A stretch of 64,000 nt of DNA, from NCBI GenBank assembly GCA_025559845.1, contig CP048469.1:434001-498000 (forward strand), given 5' to 3'. A program made the translations under genes and the position numbers. Position 1 is the stretch's first letter, and each line of letters begins with the position of its first letter. This document shows, piece by piece, positions 36,609 through 45,946 of the stretch. Source of the stretch: Agrobacterium tumefaciens (GTDB lineage: Bacteria > Pseudomonadota > Alphaproteobacteria > Rhizobiales > Rhizobiaceae). Below the pieces are notes generated by a model, which had not been told where the DNA came from, did no database searches, and saw only the letters and a program-made list of their open reading frames with translations.

Positions 36609-36645
36609 ATGCCCTCGCCGTTTTCTGCGGCGGGGGCATTTTCTT
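36609..36645 (+). terminator. Terminator of tex
   Basis: 12-bp stem ATGCCCTCGCCG (36609-36620) / CGGCGGGGGCAT (36628-36639) with one G-T wobble, 7-base loop, then TTTCTT. Confidence 0.85.
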
Positions 36646-36749
36646 ATGAAATCGTTCAATTTTTTTGAAAAACAACTATCTTGAAAGTCTCGATGAAAGG
36701 AATACGGTCAGGAAAAATTGATAAGCGAGACTTAGCAATTGGGGGTGTC

Positions 36750-38006
36750 ATGGCGTTGTCTCTGCATGCTCTGCTTGAAAAGATTATCAAGATCGGCGAT
36801 CTCCTCGTAACCTCGCCGACCGGAAGTTACAGCTACGGCGACGGTTCAGGACGAAAGGTCATCCTGAACTTCTCCGATGAGGCCGCAACCCAGGAGATTG
36901 CCGCCGATCCCGCCTTGAAACTCGCGGAAGTTTTCATGGAAGGGCGAATGACGGTCGCGCAAGGCGATATCTACGACTTCCTGGCACTGGTCAAAAGCAA
37001 CACATTGAGCGAGGCGTTGTCCTTCGGCATGATCTGGCGCGGTGTTGCCCGCATCATCGCATCGCGTGTCAAGATGCACTTGCCGGTCAACCACAACAGG
37101 AGCAATGTCTCCCATCACTACGACCTGTCGGCCAAGCTTTTCGATTTGTTTCTGGACGAGGACTGGCAATATTCCTGCGCCTATTTCAATCCGTCGGGGA
37201 TCAGTCTTGAAGAGGCGCAGCGCGCCAAGAAGCGGCACATTGCAGCCAAGTTGATGACCGAACCCGGTCAGAAGGTGCTGGAGATCGGCTCCGGCTGGGG
37301 CGGCATGGCCATGTATATCGCCGAAAGCGCAGGTGCAGACGTCACTGGTATTACGCTCAGCGAAGAGCAATTGCGCGTGTCGCGAGACAGGGCGCAAAAG
37401 CGCGGTCTTGCAGACAAGGTTCGCTTCGAATTGCAGGATTACCGTTATCTGCCGGCATCGAAGAAGTTTGATCGTATCGTTTCGGTGGGCATGTTCGAAC
37501 ACGTCGGGCCGACCCATTATCGCGACTATTTCGACAAGGTTGCGGAAGTGCTGGACGACGATGGCGTGATGGTGCTGCATTCCATCGGTCAGCCGTATCC
37601 GGGTCTGGCGACGAATCCCTTCATCGAGAAGTACATTTTCCCCGGCGGATATATTCCGTCGCTGGCTGAGGTGTTGCCGGCGATTGAAAAGGCGCGATTG
37701 CTGGTGAAAGATATCGAAATCCTGCCCATGCACTATGCCCATACACTCAGGCACTGGCGGGAACGTTTCGTCGCGCGCAGGGAGGAGGCAATTTCTCTCT
37801 ACGACGAACGCTTTTTCCGGATGTGGGAGTTTTATCTCGCTGGCTCGGAAATGGCTTTCAGCCATGAGAACTTTCACATTTTCCAGATCCAGCTTGCGAA
37901 GTCGCGCGATGCCGTGCCGCACAGCCGCGATTACATCCAGGCCAACGAAGCAAGGCTGCTCGAATTTGAAAAAAAACGACCGCCGCTGGAAAAGGTCACG
38001 TTCTGA
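36750..38006 (+). CDS. cfa: Cyclopropane-fatty-acyl-phospholipid synthase
   Basis: 418 residues from ATG 36750 (GGGGGT upstream; the frame is open to 36681). The N-terminal lipid-binding half precedes a SAM methyltransferase domain: NVSHHYDLSAKLFDLFLDED, motif I VLEIGSGWGGMAMYIA, VGMFEHVGPTHYRDYF with the active-site Glu and YIFPGGYIPSLAE. It methylenates cis double bonds of membrane phospholipid acyl chains, a stress and stationary-phase adaptation. Single gene after the tex terminator. Confidence 0.94.
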   Translation: MALSLHALLEKIIKIGDLLVTSPTGSYSYGDGSGRKVILNFSDEAATQEIAADPALKLAEVFMEGRMTVAQGDIYDFLALVKSNTLSEALSFGMIWRGVARIIASRVKMHLPVNHNRSNVSHHYDLSAKLFDLFLDEDWQYSCAYFNPSGISLEEAQRAKKRHIAAKLMTEPGQKVLEIGSGWGGMAMYIAESAGADVTGITLSEEQLRVSRDRAQKRGLADKVRFELQDYRYLPASKKFDRIVSVGMFEHVGPTHYRDYFDKVAEVLDDDGVMVLHSIGQPYPGLATNPFIEKYIFPGGYIPSLAEVLPAIEKARLLVKDIEILPMHYAHTLRHWRERFVARREEAISLYDERFFRMWEFYLAGSEMAFSHENFHIFQIQLAKSRDAVPHSRDYIQANEARLLEFEKKRPPLEKVTF

Positions 38007-38114
38007 GAAGGCAAGGCACGAGGCGAGCTTTTTCGTGCTGGTTAATGGAATGGAAACAGAATCCCTCTAATTCTGCGGGTCTCCTGTCTGTATTGCGTTT
38101 CTGGGGACCTTTCC

Positions 38115-38915
38115 ATGTTCAAGCCATCAGTGGCCGTCGCCGCTTGTGTTCTATCGTTTTTTGCCGTCGGCAATGCCCAAGCCGAAGGCTGGTTTTCCGG
38201 TGACTGGTATCTGAAACTCGGCGGTGCCGGATTTACGGCGCCGAAGTATCAGGGCGATAACAAGAACGAATTCGGTTTTTCGCCGATCATCTCTCTCGGC
38301 CGCGCCGGGCAGGGAGCACGTTTCACCTCTCGCAACGACAGCGCGTCGATTTCGCTGCTGGACAACGGGCCGATCAGCGCAGGTCTTGCCGGACGTCTGA
38401 TCTCGCCGCGTGATGATGGCGACTCTGCCGATCTCAAGGGCATGCGGCGGATCAAGCGCGGCGGTGAGCTTGGCGGTTTCGCCGAAGCCTATCCGACAGA
38501 CTGGCTGCGCATCCGCGGCGAAGCGCGTCAGGGTATCCGCAGCCACAGTGGCGTCGTTGCCGACCTTTCTGCCGACGTCTTCACTGATCTCGCGCCCGGC
38601 ATCCAGATTTCTGCCGGTCCGCGCGCAACTTGGGTCAGCAAGAAGTACAATGAGCGGTATTACGGCGTCACCGCCGAACAGACGGCAGCCGGTGCGCCTT
38701 CGCCTTACAGCCCAAATGGCGGTCTGCATTCCGTTGGTGTCGGTGCGGCAATCACCTGGAAGGTCACAGAGAATGCCGAGGTCGGCTCCTTTGCCGAATA
38801 TCGTCGTTTGACCGGCGATGCTGCTGACAGCACGTTGGTCAGCGAGCGCGGGTCGCGCAATCAGTTCATCGTTGGTGTTCAGGCAAGCTACAAGTTCGGC
38901 TTCTCGCTGCCCTGA
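38115..38915 (+). CDS. MipA/OmpV family outer membrane protein
   Basis: 266 residues: signal peptide (VAVAACVLSFFAVGNAQA), then a beta-barrel-like sequence with family motifs WYLKLGGAGFTAPKYQGDN, FGFSPIISLGR, GLAGRLISPRDDGDSADL and a C-terminal aromatic ending (FIVGVQASYKFGFSLP). MipA/OmpV proteins are small outer membrane barrels, one of which scaffolds MltA in E. coli; the role here is unknown. Separated from ubiA by a strong terminator. Confidence 0.88.
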   Translation: MFKPSVAVAACVLSFFAVGNAQAEGWFSGDWYLKLGGAGFTAPKYQGDNKNEFGFSPIISLGRAGQGARFTSRNDSASISLLDNGPISAGLAGRLISPRDDGDSADLKGMRRIKRGGELGGFAEAYPTDWLRIRGEARQGIRSHSGVVADLSADVFTDLAPGIQISAGPRATWVSKKYNERYYGVTAEQTAAGAPSPYSPNGGLHSVGVGAAITWKVTENAEVGSFAEYRRLTGDAADSTLVSERGSRNQFIVGVQASYKFGFSLP

Positions 38916-38938
38916 TCCGACGACATCATTGTTATTCA

Positions 38939-38978
38939 AAAGGCTCCGCAGCGTTCAGCGCTGCGGAGCCTTTCTTTT
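38939..38978 (+). terminator. Terminator of mipA
   Basis: 14-bp perfect stem AAAGGCTCCGCAGC (38939-38952) / GCTGCGGAGCCTTT (38960-38973), loop GTTCAGC, followed by CTTTTTC. The run of A before the stem lets it work in both directions. Confidence 0.9.
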
Positions 38979-39059
38979 TCCGCCTAGCACACCATTGTTC
39001 GGGCTCTGCTGCATCTGAAAAAGATTCCGCTTTTCGGGCCGATGCTGTAGAACCGATCC

Positions 39060-40013
39060 ATGGTTCATCACAGCGATTTGTCAGGCCGCGTTTCGGACGC
39101 GCCATCCAACAATTGGGTTTACCGGATCTTGCCGCGAACCCTCTGGCCCTATGCGCAATTGGCACGGTGGGATCGTCCCATCGGCTGGCAACTTCTGATG
39201 TGGCCATGCTTCTGGTCAGCCGCGCTCGCGGCCAATGTTGCGGCGCAGACCGGAACCTTTTCCTGGGGCACGTTGCTTTATCATCTCGCCCTGTTCTTCA
39301 TCGGTTCGGTCGCGATGCGCGGGGCTGGCTGCACCTACAATGATCTGGTCGACCACAAGATCGATATGGCTGTGGCGCGTACCCGTTCGAGGCCTTTGCC
39401 ATCAGGCCGGGTCAGCCGGATGCAGGCCAAGGTCTTCATCGTGCTGCAGGCGCTGGCGGGGCTGGGTGTGCTCCTTCAGTTCAACAGATTCGCCATTGCT
39501 GCAGGCCTGTTTTCCCTCGTCTTCGTGATGATTTACCCCTTCGCCAAGCGCTTCACCAACTGGCCGCAATTCTTCCTTGGTCTGGCGTTCAGTTGGGGTG
39601 CGTTGATGGGGTGGGCCGGACAATTCGCCTCGCTCGACTGGCCGCCTGTGCTGCTTTATGTCGGCGCCATTGTCTGGACGATCGGTTATGACACAATTTA
39701 TGCGCATCAGGACAAGGAAGACGACACCGCTGTCGGCATCGGCTCAACGGCGTTGTTGTTCGGGGACAGGACACATGGCTGGCTGGTCTTTCTTTATGGC
39801 ACAGCCCTTGTCTGCCTCTTTTTGTCGTTCTGGATGGCCGGCGTTAACATCCTCGCTTTCAGCGGACTTGCCGTCGCTGCGCTGATGTTGTTCCGACAGG
39901 TATGGGTACTGGATATCGACAACGTGGCACAGTGCCTGTCGCTGTTCAAATCCAACAATCGCGTCGGCGCGCTGGTTTTTGCCGGCCTTGTCCTGCCGCT
40001 TCTTCTGGCCTGA
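39060..40013 (+). CDS. ubiA: 4-hydroxybenzoate polyprenyltransferase
   Basis: 317 residues, eight or nine membrane helices from about residue 30. The two Asp-rich Mg-prenyl-diphosphate motifs are NDLVDHKID (about 94-102) and YDTIYAHQDKEDD. It joins the polyprenyl tail made by the long-chain synthase (18.9-19.9 kb) to 4-hydroxybenzoate in ubiquinone synthesis. Convergent with the DUF6101-like gene, with a shared terminator between. Confidence 0.95.
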   Translation: MVHHSDLSGRVSDAPSNNWVYRILPRTLWPYAQLARWDRPIGWQLLMWPCFWSAALAANVAAQTGTFSWGTLLYHLALFFIGSVAMRGAGCTYNDLVDHKIDMAVARTRSRPLPSGRVSRMQAKVFIVLQALAGLGVLLQFNRFAIAAGLFSLVFVMIYPFAKRFTNWPQFFLGLAFSWGALMGWAGQFASLDWPPVLLYVGAIVWTIGYDTIYAHQDKEDDTAVGIGSTALLFGDRTHGWLVFLYGTALVCLFLSFWMAGVNILAFSGLAVAALMLFRQVWVLDIDNVAQCLSLFKSNNRVGALVFAGLVLPLLLA

Positions 40014-40036
40014 CACGCAATCCTATTGCCCAAACA

Positions 40037-40070
40037 AAAAGCCCGGCCGCGTTATCCGCGCCGGGCTTTT
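40037..40070. terminator. Bidirectional terminator between ubiA and the DUF6101-like gene
   Basis: 11-bp arms AAAAGCCCGGC (40037-40047) / GCCGGGCTTTT (40060-40070) with extra inner pairing GCG/CGC; A- and T-runs on both sides. Confidence 0.85.
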
Positions 40071-40090
40071 GTCCTCCTGGAAACTGGAGC

Positions 40091-40657
40091 TTAGTTGCGG
40101 GCGATGATTTCCTTGCCCTCGATCTTCATGCGCATGCCGAGCGATCCGGTCGAGCGGCGTACGAGGAAGCGTGGGCGACGCTCTGCAAAGTAGGAGTGGC
40201 GGCGACGGGGACGGGCGTTTTTCGTCCGGACCTTGCCAAGATGTTCTTCCAGCGGACGGGCAACGCCATCGGCTTCAACCATCAGCATGGGAATACGATA
40301 GGCTTCCGACCAGCTGCGCCAATCGGCAGCGATATCGCAGAGGTCGTGCGCCACCAGCAAGGGGATGCACAGATCGGGATCGTCGTGGTGAAGTTCCAGC
40401 GTGACTGTAACTTGACCGTTGCCATGGTCGATGGCGCGGGCGGCAACGCCCTTGAATGCGCGGGCCGGTAGGGCGAAAGACAGTGGCAGGCCACTGGAGG
40501 AAAGCGTCTTGCGCATGACCGCGCCGCGCTCATCGAGCGTTACAGCGACATCGGCCGAGCCTTGTCCCTTGCCATAGGTGACCTGTTGCGGAAACCGCGC
40601 GGGATCGACTCTCAGTGTGGCGACGGCCCAGTCGGGCTTAAGAACGGTCTTGGTCAT
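40091..40657 (-). CDS. DUF6101-like hypothetical protein
   Basis: 188 residues, no signal peptide or membrane segment. Features: WAVATLRVDPARFPQQVTYG, DERGAVMRKTLSSSGLPLSF, LELHHDDPDLCIPLLVAHDL and a very basic C-terminus (KVRTKNARPRRRHSYFAERR, PRFLVRRSTGSLGMRMKI). From memory it corresponds to the DUF6101 family of rhizobia; function unknown. The basic tail with several Arg could contact nucleic acid or phospholipid (speculation). Single gene. Confidence 0.75.
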   Translation of the reverse strand: MTKTVLKPDWAVATLRVDPARFPQQVTYGKGQGSADVAVTLDERGAVMRKTLSSSGLPLSFALPARAFKGVAARAIDHGNGQVTVTLELHHDDPDLCIPLLVAHDLCDIAADWRSWSEAYRIPMLMVEADGVARPLEEHLGKVRTKNARPRRRHSYFAERRPRFLVRRSTGSLGMRMKIEGKEIIARN

Positions 40658-40961
40658 GTTTATTCTACCCTTGTTTTACCTGAGAGCCGGTTTCCGGTCT
40701 TCTCATCGGGACTTTTTCGTCCTCTGATATGGTCAAGATAGACCGCCGCTGTTCGAGACTGCTTAAAAATCGCGGTTAAGAAAACTTTGCATTCCCAAAT
40801 GGTTAGCAAAACGCACCAAGGCATGGTTTCGAACGGGTAAAGCAAATCTAGACAATGCGGCTTTTTCCGCGCGCAGGACTGGATCAAGCTACGGGCAAGG
40901 CGAAGCCTGCATGGTGCCATCGGGCTTGCCTTGCGCATGCAGCACTTTCTGGAGTTTTTCG
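40658..40961. other. Non-coding gap upstream of the DUF1217 repeat gene
   Basis: 304 bases between two divergent genes. It should hold both promoters. A short CCGGTTTCCGG dyad lies near 40687. I cannot assign a -35/-10 pair or a flagellar (class II) promoter. The reverse open frame inside has no protein-like features. Confidence 0.5.
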
Positions 40962-43397
40962 ATGGTATCGACCTATCTCAGCTACGACCTTATCAATCGC
41001 GATATGAAGGCGAGTCTTTCACGCGTGTCGCAGCAGGCGATGATCGAACGGCAGACGAATTACTACAAGGAAAACATCGGCAAGGTCACAAGTGTCGATG
41101 AGTTTCTCGATGACTACCAGCTGTATTCCTACGCCATGGATGCATTCGGTCTGGGCGAAATGACCTATGCCAAGGCCTTCATGAAAAAGGTTCTGGAAAG
41201 CGATCTGAACGACGACAACAGCTTCGCAAACAAGTTGACCGATGAGCGTTACCGGGACTTTGCTGCCGCTTTCAACTTTACGCAATCGACGGCTTCCGTG
41301 CAGTCCGATGCGCAGCTGGACAAGCTGATCGGCCTATACGACACATCGATTTCGGATCTGGACAACAGCCTTTCCGAGGAGACACGTTATTACAAGTCGA
41401 TGATGGGAACGGTGACGAATGTCGACCAGGTCCTACGCAACGACAGACTTCGCGCTTACGTCTTCCAGGTTTTTGATATCGACGAAGCGACCTATTCTTA
41501 CTCTCATATCAAGGGTCTGATGACGAGCGACGTCGATGATCCCGACAGCTATCTCAATCAGAAATACGATGCTGCCTATTCGGATGCCGTCACAAAATTG
41601 ACCACCAAGAGCAACATTGAACTGCATGCCCAGGTGACGTCCCGAATTGAAGCAATCGATACGGAGTTGCAGGACGCGACGTTGACGACCGAAGAGCGGG
41701 CCGCGCTTGAGGAAGAGAAAACCACCCGTCAGGATCAGCTAACCCAGCTCGAATCAGTCCTGCCGCCGCAGGACGAATGGGAGACGACGCTTGCTGCAAT
41801 CAAGGCGGAACAGTCAAAGCTGAATAGCATCGTCACGCAATACAACAATATGGCGAAGCTCGCTGAGGCCTTCGAATTCAACAATGACGGCACGGTTGCT
41901 GCGGGTGGCGCGCAGACCGCTGAAAACCTCACCAGCTTGGTGGATACCTATCTGACCAGCGCGCCGCGTGTGACGCCCACAGTCGCCACGCTGAACCGTG
42001 ACTACTTCGAATCCAAGATCGGCTCGATCACCTCGGTTGATGAGCTTGTCGCGGACACCAGGATGTTGGCCTACATCAGGACGGCTTTCGATCTCAACGA
42101 TATGACGATCGTTACGGCCACGATCAAAAACATTCTGACGAGCGACCTGAGTGATCCAGACAATTACATCGCGAAGATCGGCAAGAATGACGAGCGCTAC
42201 CTTGCGCTCAGGAACGCCTTCAATTTCCAGACGGATGGCACGCTCACCGCAGGCGATGTTCCCCAGTCTGTGACGCAGACGGCAGCCACCACCAACGGCT
42301 ATATGGTCCATTATAACGACAAGGACGATGAGGCGGACGTAAAGGCTCTCAACCTGTTCAAGAGCGACATTGCGAGCGTGACCTCGGTCAAGGATTTCCT
42401 CAACAGCAGCGCTGTTTACGATTACGCCCTCAAGGCCGTTGGTCTTGACCCCGATACGGTCCGGCCTGCCGACATCCGCAAGGTGCTGACAAGCGATCTG
42501 CAGGACAAGAAAAGTTATGTCTATACGCTCAAGGACGAGCGTTATGTAAAGCTGGCGGAACTCTTCAATTTCAAATCGGATGGGACTGTCGGCTCTCCGG
42601 TGATGGCTCAGTCCCAGATTGAAATGCAGACCATGTCCGCCGACTATATCACGAAGAAGTCCACTTTCGGGACGGAAGCGGACAAGACAGCGGCGACAAA
42701 AGAGACGGAATATTTCACTGCTGAAATGCAGAAAATTAAAACGCTCGATGAGTTCCTCGCAAATGACCGGCTGACGAAGCTGGCGATGGAATCGCTTGGC
42801 ATCGATCCTGAAAGCGTGACGAAAGAACAACTGGAAAAGATGTTCACGTCCGATCTCGATGATCCGGACAGCTATCTCAACAAGGAAATGGACCCGGTCT
42901 TCCGCCGTCTTGTGACAGCCTTCAACTTCGATACTGAGGGCAACCTGTTGCGTGAGGACCGCAGTTCGATCCAGACGCGCCGCGGACTTTACGAGACGCT
43001 CGACAACTACCTGCAGCAGACGCTCGAAACGCAGGCGGGTGAAGACAATGCCGGTGTGCGACTGGCGCTTTATTTCCAGCGCATTGCCGCCGATACCACG
43101 TCCTATTATTCGATCCTGGCGGACACCGCGCTTCAGGAATTTGTAAACACCACCTTCGGCATTCCCGACGAGATGGCGAATGCAGACGTGGATACGCAGG
43201 TCACGATGATGAAGAAATACTTCGACATCGAGGACTTCCAGGACCCGGATCAGGTCAAGAAACTGATTTCCCGCTTCACCGTCATGTACGACAGCGAACA
43301 GAATACCAGCGATCCGATCCTGACGCTATTCAGTGGCGGTTCGGTCGGTATCAGCGCCGACACGCTGCTCGCGGTTGCCACCCTGAGAGGCCGGTAA
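40962..43397 (+). CDS. Multi-module DUF1217 protein, flagellum-associated family
   Basis: 811 residues from ATG 40962, seven bases after GGAG (the frame is open to 40911). The protein is a chain of related modules beginning near residues 33, 139, 345, 462, 581 and 699, each of the form YY/F-x6-G-x-VTSVDEFL, a middle AFGLDxxT helix, then TSDLxDPxSYL and DERYxxLxxAFNF. This is the DUF1217 pattern. DUF1217 genes occur in rhizobial flagellar clusters and in most copies have far fewer modules. No signal peptide, so export would need the flagellar type III path (inference). A helical insert (about 230-330) separates modules 2 and 3. Confidence 0.85.
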   Translation: MVSTYLSYDLINRDMKASLSRVSQQAMIERQTNYYKENIGKVTSVDEFLDDYQLYSYAMDAFGLGEMTYAKAFMKKVLESDLNDDNSFANKLTDERYRDFAAAFNFTQSTASVQSDAQLDKLIGLYDTSISDLDNSLSEETRYYKSMMGTVTNVDQVLRNDRLRAYVFQVFDIDEATYSYSHIKGLMTSDVDDPDSYLNQKYDAAYSDAVTKLTTKSNIELHAQVTSRIEAIDTELQDATLTTEERAALEEEKTTRQDQLTQLESVLPPQDEWETTLAAIKAEQSKLNSIVTQYNNMAKLAEAFEFNNDGTVAAGGAQTAENLTSLVDTYLTSAPRVTPTVATLNRDYFESKIGSITSVDELVADTRMLAYIRTAFDLNDMTIVTATIKNILTSDLSDPDNYIAKIGKNDERYLALRNAFNFQTDGTLTAGDVPQSVTQTAATTNGYMVHYNDKDDEADVKALNLFKSDIASVTSVKDFLNSSAVYDYALKAVGLDPDTVRPADIRKVLTSDLQDKKSYVYTLKDERYVKLAELFNFKSDGTVGSPVMAQSQIEMQTMSADYITKKSTFGTEADKTAATKETEYFTAEMQKIKTLDEFLANDRLTKLAMESLGIDPESVTKEQLEKMFTSDLDDPDSYLNKEMDPVFRRLVTAFNFDTEGNLLREDRSSIQTRRGLYETLDNYLQQTLETQAGEDNAGVRLALYFQRIAADTTSYYSILADTALQEFVNTTFGIPDEMANADVDTQVTMMKKYFDIEDFQDPDQVKKLISRFTVMYDSEQNTSDPILTLFSGGSVGISADTLLAVATLRGR
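41057..43300 (+). repeat. Six diverged intragenic DUF1217 repeats
   Basis: Module starts (nucleotides, approximate): 41057, 41378, 41998, 42349, 42704, 43060. The clearest recurring strings are LESDLNDDNSF, MTSDVDDPDSYL, LTSDLSDPDNYI, LTSDLQDKKSYV and FTSDLDDPDSYL; the sixth module is weaker (FDIEDFQDPDQV). Confidence 0.75.
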
Positions 43398-43424
43398 GCC
43401 AGGCAATAATCCGGTTTTGGCCGC

Positions 43425-44858
43425 TTACCTGGCGGCCAGAACCTTACCGGGGTTCATGATGCCTGCCGGATCGAACGCGAACTTGATGCGCCGCATCAGA
43501 TCCATTTCGATGCCGGGACGGATCGAAGCAAGTTCATCACGCTTCAATTGTCCGATACCATGTTCTGCCGAGATCGAGCCATTCAGCGACAGAACGATGC
43601 CGTGAACGATTTCGTTCATCTCATGCCAGCGGTTGAGGAACTCGGCCTTGTCAGCACCAACCGGCTGAGAAATGTTGTAGTGAATGTTGCCATCACCGAG
43701 ATGACCAAAAGCGCAGATGCGTGCTCCTGGTATGGCTGCCATGACAGCCTCTCCGGCTGTCGTCATGAAGTCAGGGATTTTGGAAACCGGCACGGAAACA
43801 TCGTGCTTGATCGATCCACCTTCGGGTTTTTGCGCATCCGACATGCTTTCGCGCATGTGCCACAAGGCCTGTCTTTGGGCCTCGGATGATGCAATCACCG
43901 CATCCTGAACCAGTCCGGCCTCAAAACCCTGCTCAAGCAGCGTCTGCATCATCGTCTCCGCCGTATCGGCCGAATCCGAGGTGGAAATATCAATCAGCGT
44001 GTACCATTCATGGGCGCTTTCCAGCGGATCGCGAACGCCGGGAATATGTTTGGCAGTAAATTCCACGCCAATGCGCGGCATCAACTCAAAACCGGTCAGG
44101 GCCGTGCCGCACAGATTGGACGCCATTTCGAAAAGCTTGAGCGCGTCTTCGGTGGACTGCAGGCCGGCAAAAGCCACCTGATGACCGAGCGGTGTGGGGA
44201 AAAGCCTGAGAACCGCACCAGTGATAACACCGAGCGTACCTTCCGATCCGATGAACAGATCGCGCAGATCGTAGCCTGTGTTGTCTTTCTTCAACCGACG
44301 AAGGCCATTCCAGATTTCACCGGTCGGCAAAACGACCTCCAGCCCGAGGCAGAGGTTGCGCATGTTGCCGTAAGCCAGAACCGCCGTGCCGCCGGCATTG
44401 GTCGCCAGATTGCCCCCGATCCGGCACGACCCTTGCGAGCCAAGCGAGAGCGGGAAGATGCGGTTGACCTTTTCGGCGGCTTTGTGGATTTCCTCCAGAA
44501 TGCAGCCGGCATCGGCGACGATGACATTGGCAACCGGATCGATGTCGCGAATACGGTTCATCCGCTCAAGAGACAGGATGATGTCGGTTCCGTCTTCTCG
44601 CGGTGTCTGTCCGCCGACCAGTCCCGTGTTGCCGGTTTGCGGGACGATTGGCGTACCTGTCTCGCTCGCCAGCTTCATGATGGCGGCCACTTCCTCCGTC
44701 GAGCCCGGCTTCAATAGGAGCGGCGACGTACCGTGATAAAGGCCTCGGTTTTCTACAAGACGCGGCGCCATTTCCGCTTCGTCGCGGATTGCGTTCTTTT
44801 CTCCGACAATGGCGATGAAACGGTCGAGGACGGCATTGGAGAGGGCAGAAGCGGTCAT
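43425..44858 (-). CDS. FAD-binding oxidoreductase, D-2-hydroxyacid dehydrogenase type
   Basis: 477 residues: an N-terminal FAD_binding_4 (PCMH) domain (TGTPIVPQTGNTGLVGGQTP; GGNLATNAGGTAVLAYGNMR; LFIGSEGTLGVITGAVLRLF) and a C-terminal FAD-oxidase domain with metal/substrate motifs FGHLGDGNIHYNIS and ISAEHGIGQLKRDEL. The layout matches D-2-hydroxyglutarate and D-lactate dehydrogenases of the GlcD family. Substrate not decidable. Precedes the Sua5-type gene with 33 bases; both are on the reverse strand and may be co-transcribed. Confidence 0.9.
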   Translation of the reverse strand: MTASALSNAVLDRFIAIVGEKNAIRDEAEMAPRLVENRGLYHGTSPLLLKPGSTEEVAAIMKLASETGTPIVPQTGNTGLVGGQTPREDGTDIILSLERMNRIRDIDPVANVIVADAGCILEEIHKAAEKVNRIFPLSLGSQGSCRIGGNLATNAGGTAVLAYGNMRNLCLGLEVVLPTGEIWNGLRRLKKDNTGYDLRDLFIGSEGTLGVITGAVLRLFPTPLGHQVAFAGLQSTEDALKLFEMASNLCGTALTGFELMPRIGVEFTAKHIPGVRDPLESAHEWYTLIDISTSDSADTAETMMQTLLEQGFEAGLVQDAVIASSEAQRQALWHMRESMSDAQKPEGGSIKHDVSVPVSKIPDFMTTAGEAVMAAIPGARICAFGHLGDGNIHYNISQPVGADKAEFLNRWHEMNEIVHGIVLSLNGSISAEHGIGQLKRDELASIRPGIEMDLMRRIKFAFDPAGIMNPGKVLAAR

Positions 44859-44891
44859 TGGCGTCTCTTTGGGATTGGTGGCTGGGGAGGG

Positions 44892-45869
44892 TTATGGTCT
44901 GGGGGCGGCGGCCCGTGAAAGGCGGTCATTGATCGCCTCACCAAGACCGTTGTTGGGAATGGTCGTAACGGCAATGCTGTCAGCGCCACTTGCATCGGCC
45001 GCTTTCAGATAGTCGAAAAGATTGGCCGCCGCTTCGGCCAGATCGCCGGACGGGCTGAGGTCAAGGACGATCCGCGCCTTATCCTCGCCATTGACGGCAT
45101 GGCCTCCGAAACGGATCAGCGCCTCGTCTGGGGTGACGGATAATGCGCCGAGCCTGACGGCTGCCCCTGGGGCGTAGTGGGATGCAAGCATACCGGGCGC
45201 CTCGATCGCTGCGGACGCTTGCTCGTGGCGCTCAAGTTCGGCTCCGGCGACACGTTCGATGTCCTCGGTAACGACGCCTCCGGGACGAAGCAGCCTGATC
45301 CGGCCATCCGCCTCCACTTTGACAATCGTGGATTCGACACCGACGGCAGCCGCGCCGCCATCGAGAATGAGATTGATCTTGCTACCAAGATCGGCTTCGA
45401 CATGTGCTGCACTTGTCGGGCTGATCTTGCCGGAACTGTTGGCGCTTGGAGCCGCCAGAGGTCTGTCGAAATGGCGTATCAGGTCACCGGCAAAACCCTG
45501 CGGTACACGCACGCCGACCGTATCGAGACCGGCGGTTGCCAGAGAGTGGATGCCGCTTTCCTGTTTCAGTGGCAGAACCAGCGTCAGCGGTCCTGGCCAG
45601 AAGGCTTCGGCGAGTTTGCGGGACGTGACGTCGAAGATTGCGTAACGTTCGGCCATGGCAATGTCGGCCATGTGGCAGATCAGTGGGTTGAATTGCGGTC
45701 GCCCCTTGGTCTCATAAATTCGTGCAATCGCGGCGGGATTGGTGGCATCGGCGGCAAGGCCGTAGACTGTTTCCGTGGGCAGTGCGATGGGCATGCCGAG
45801 GGAAAGTTCTGCGACAGCTTCTTTGAGTGCTGTCTCCCGCTGGTGTTCGATATCGATGTGACGCGCCAT
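44892..45869 (-). CDS. L-threonylcarbamoyladenylate synthase (Sua5/TsaC type)
   Basis: 325 residues from ATG 45869 (AAAGG seven bases upstream). YrdC/Sua5 core: PIALPTETVYGLAADATNPA, IYETKGRPQFNPLICHM with the nucleotide-binding KGRP, PSANSSGKISPTSAAHV, and a C-terminal Sua5 domain after a linker (GMLASHYAPGAAVRLG). It makes threonylcarbamoyl-AMP for the universal tRNA t6A37 modification. The presence of the extra domain marks it as Sua5 rather than the short TsaC. Confidence 0.93.
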   Translation of the reverse strand: MARHIDIEHQRETALKEAVAELSLGMPIALPTETVYGLAADATNPAAIARIYETKGRPQFNPLICHMADIAMAERYAIFDVTSRKLAEAFWPGPLTLVLPLKQESGIHSLATAGLDTVGVRVPQGFAGDLIRHFDRPLAAPSANSSGKISPTSAAHVEADLGSKINLILDGGAAAVGVESTIVKVEADGRIRLLRPGGVVTEDIERVAGAELERHEQASAAIEAPGMLASHYAPGAAVRLGALSVTPDEALIRFGGHAVNGEDKARIVLDLSPSGDLAEAAANLFDYLKAADASGADSIAVTTIPNNGLGEAINDRLSRAAAPRP

Positions 45870-45946
45870 GTCCATACCTTTCACGGCGGTCAATAGCGTA
45901 TTTAAGGCAGGTATGGAAAGCGCTATCGCGGCTTTAAGGTCAGACC

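Noticed and set aside
41057..43300. Secreted RTX or adhesin repeat protein
   Set aside because: The repeats lack GGxGxD or Ig-like strand patterns and are helical; they match DUF1217 instead.
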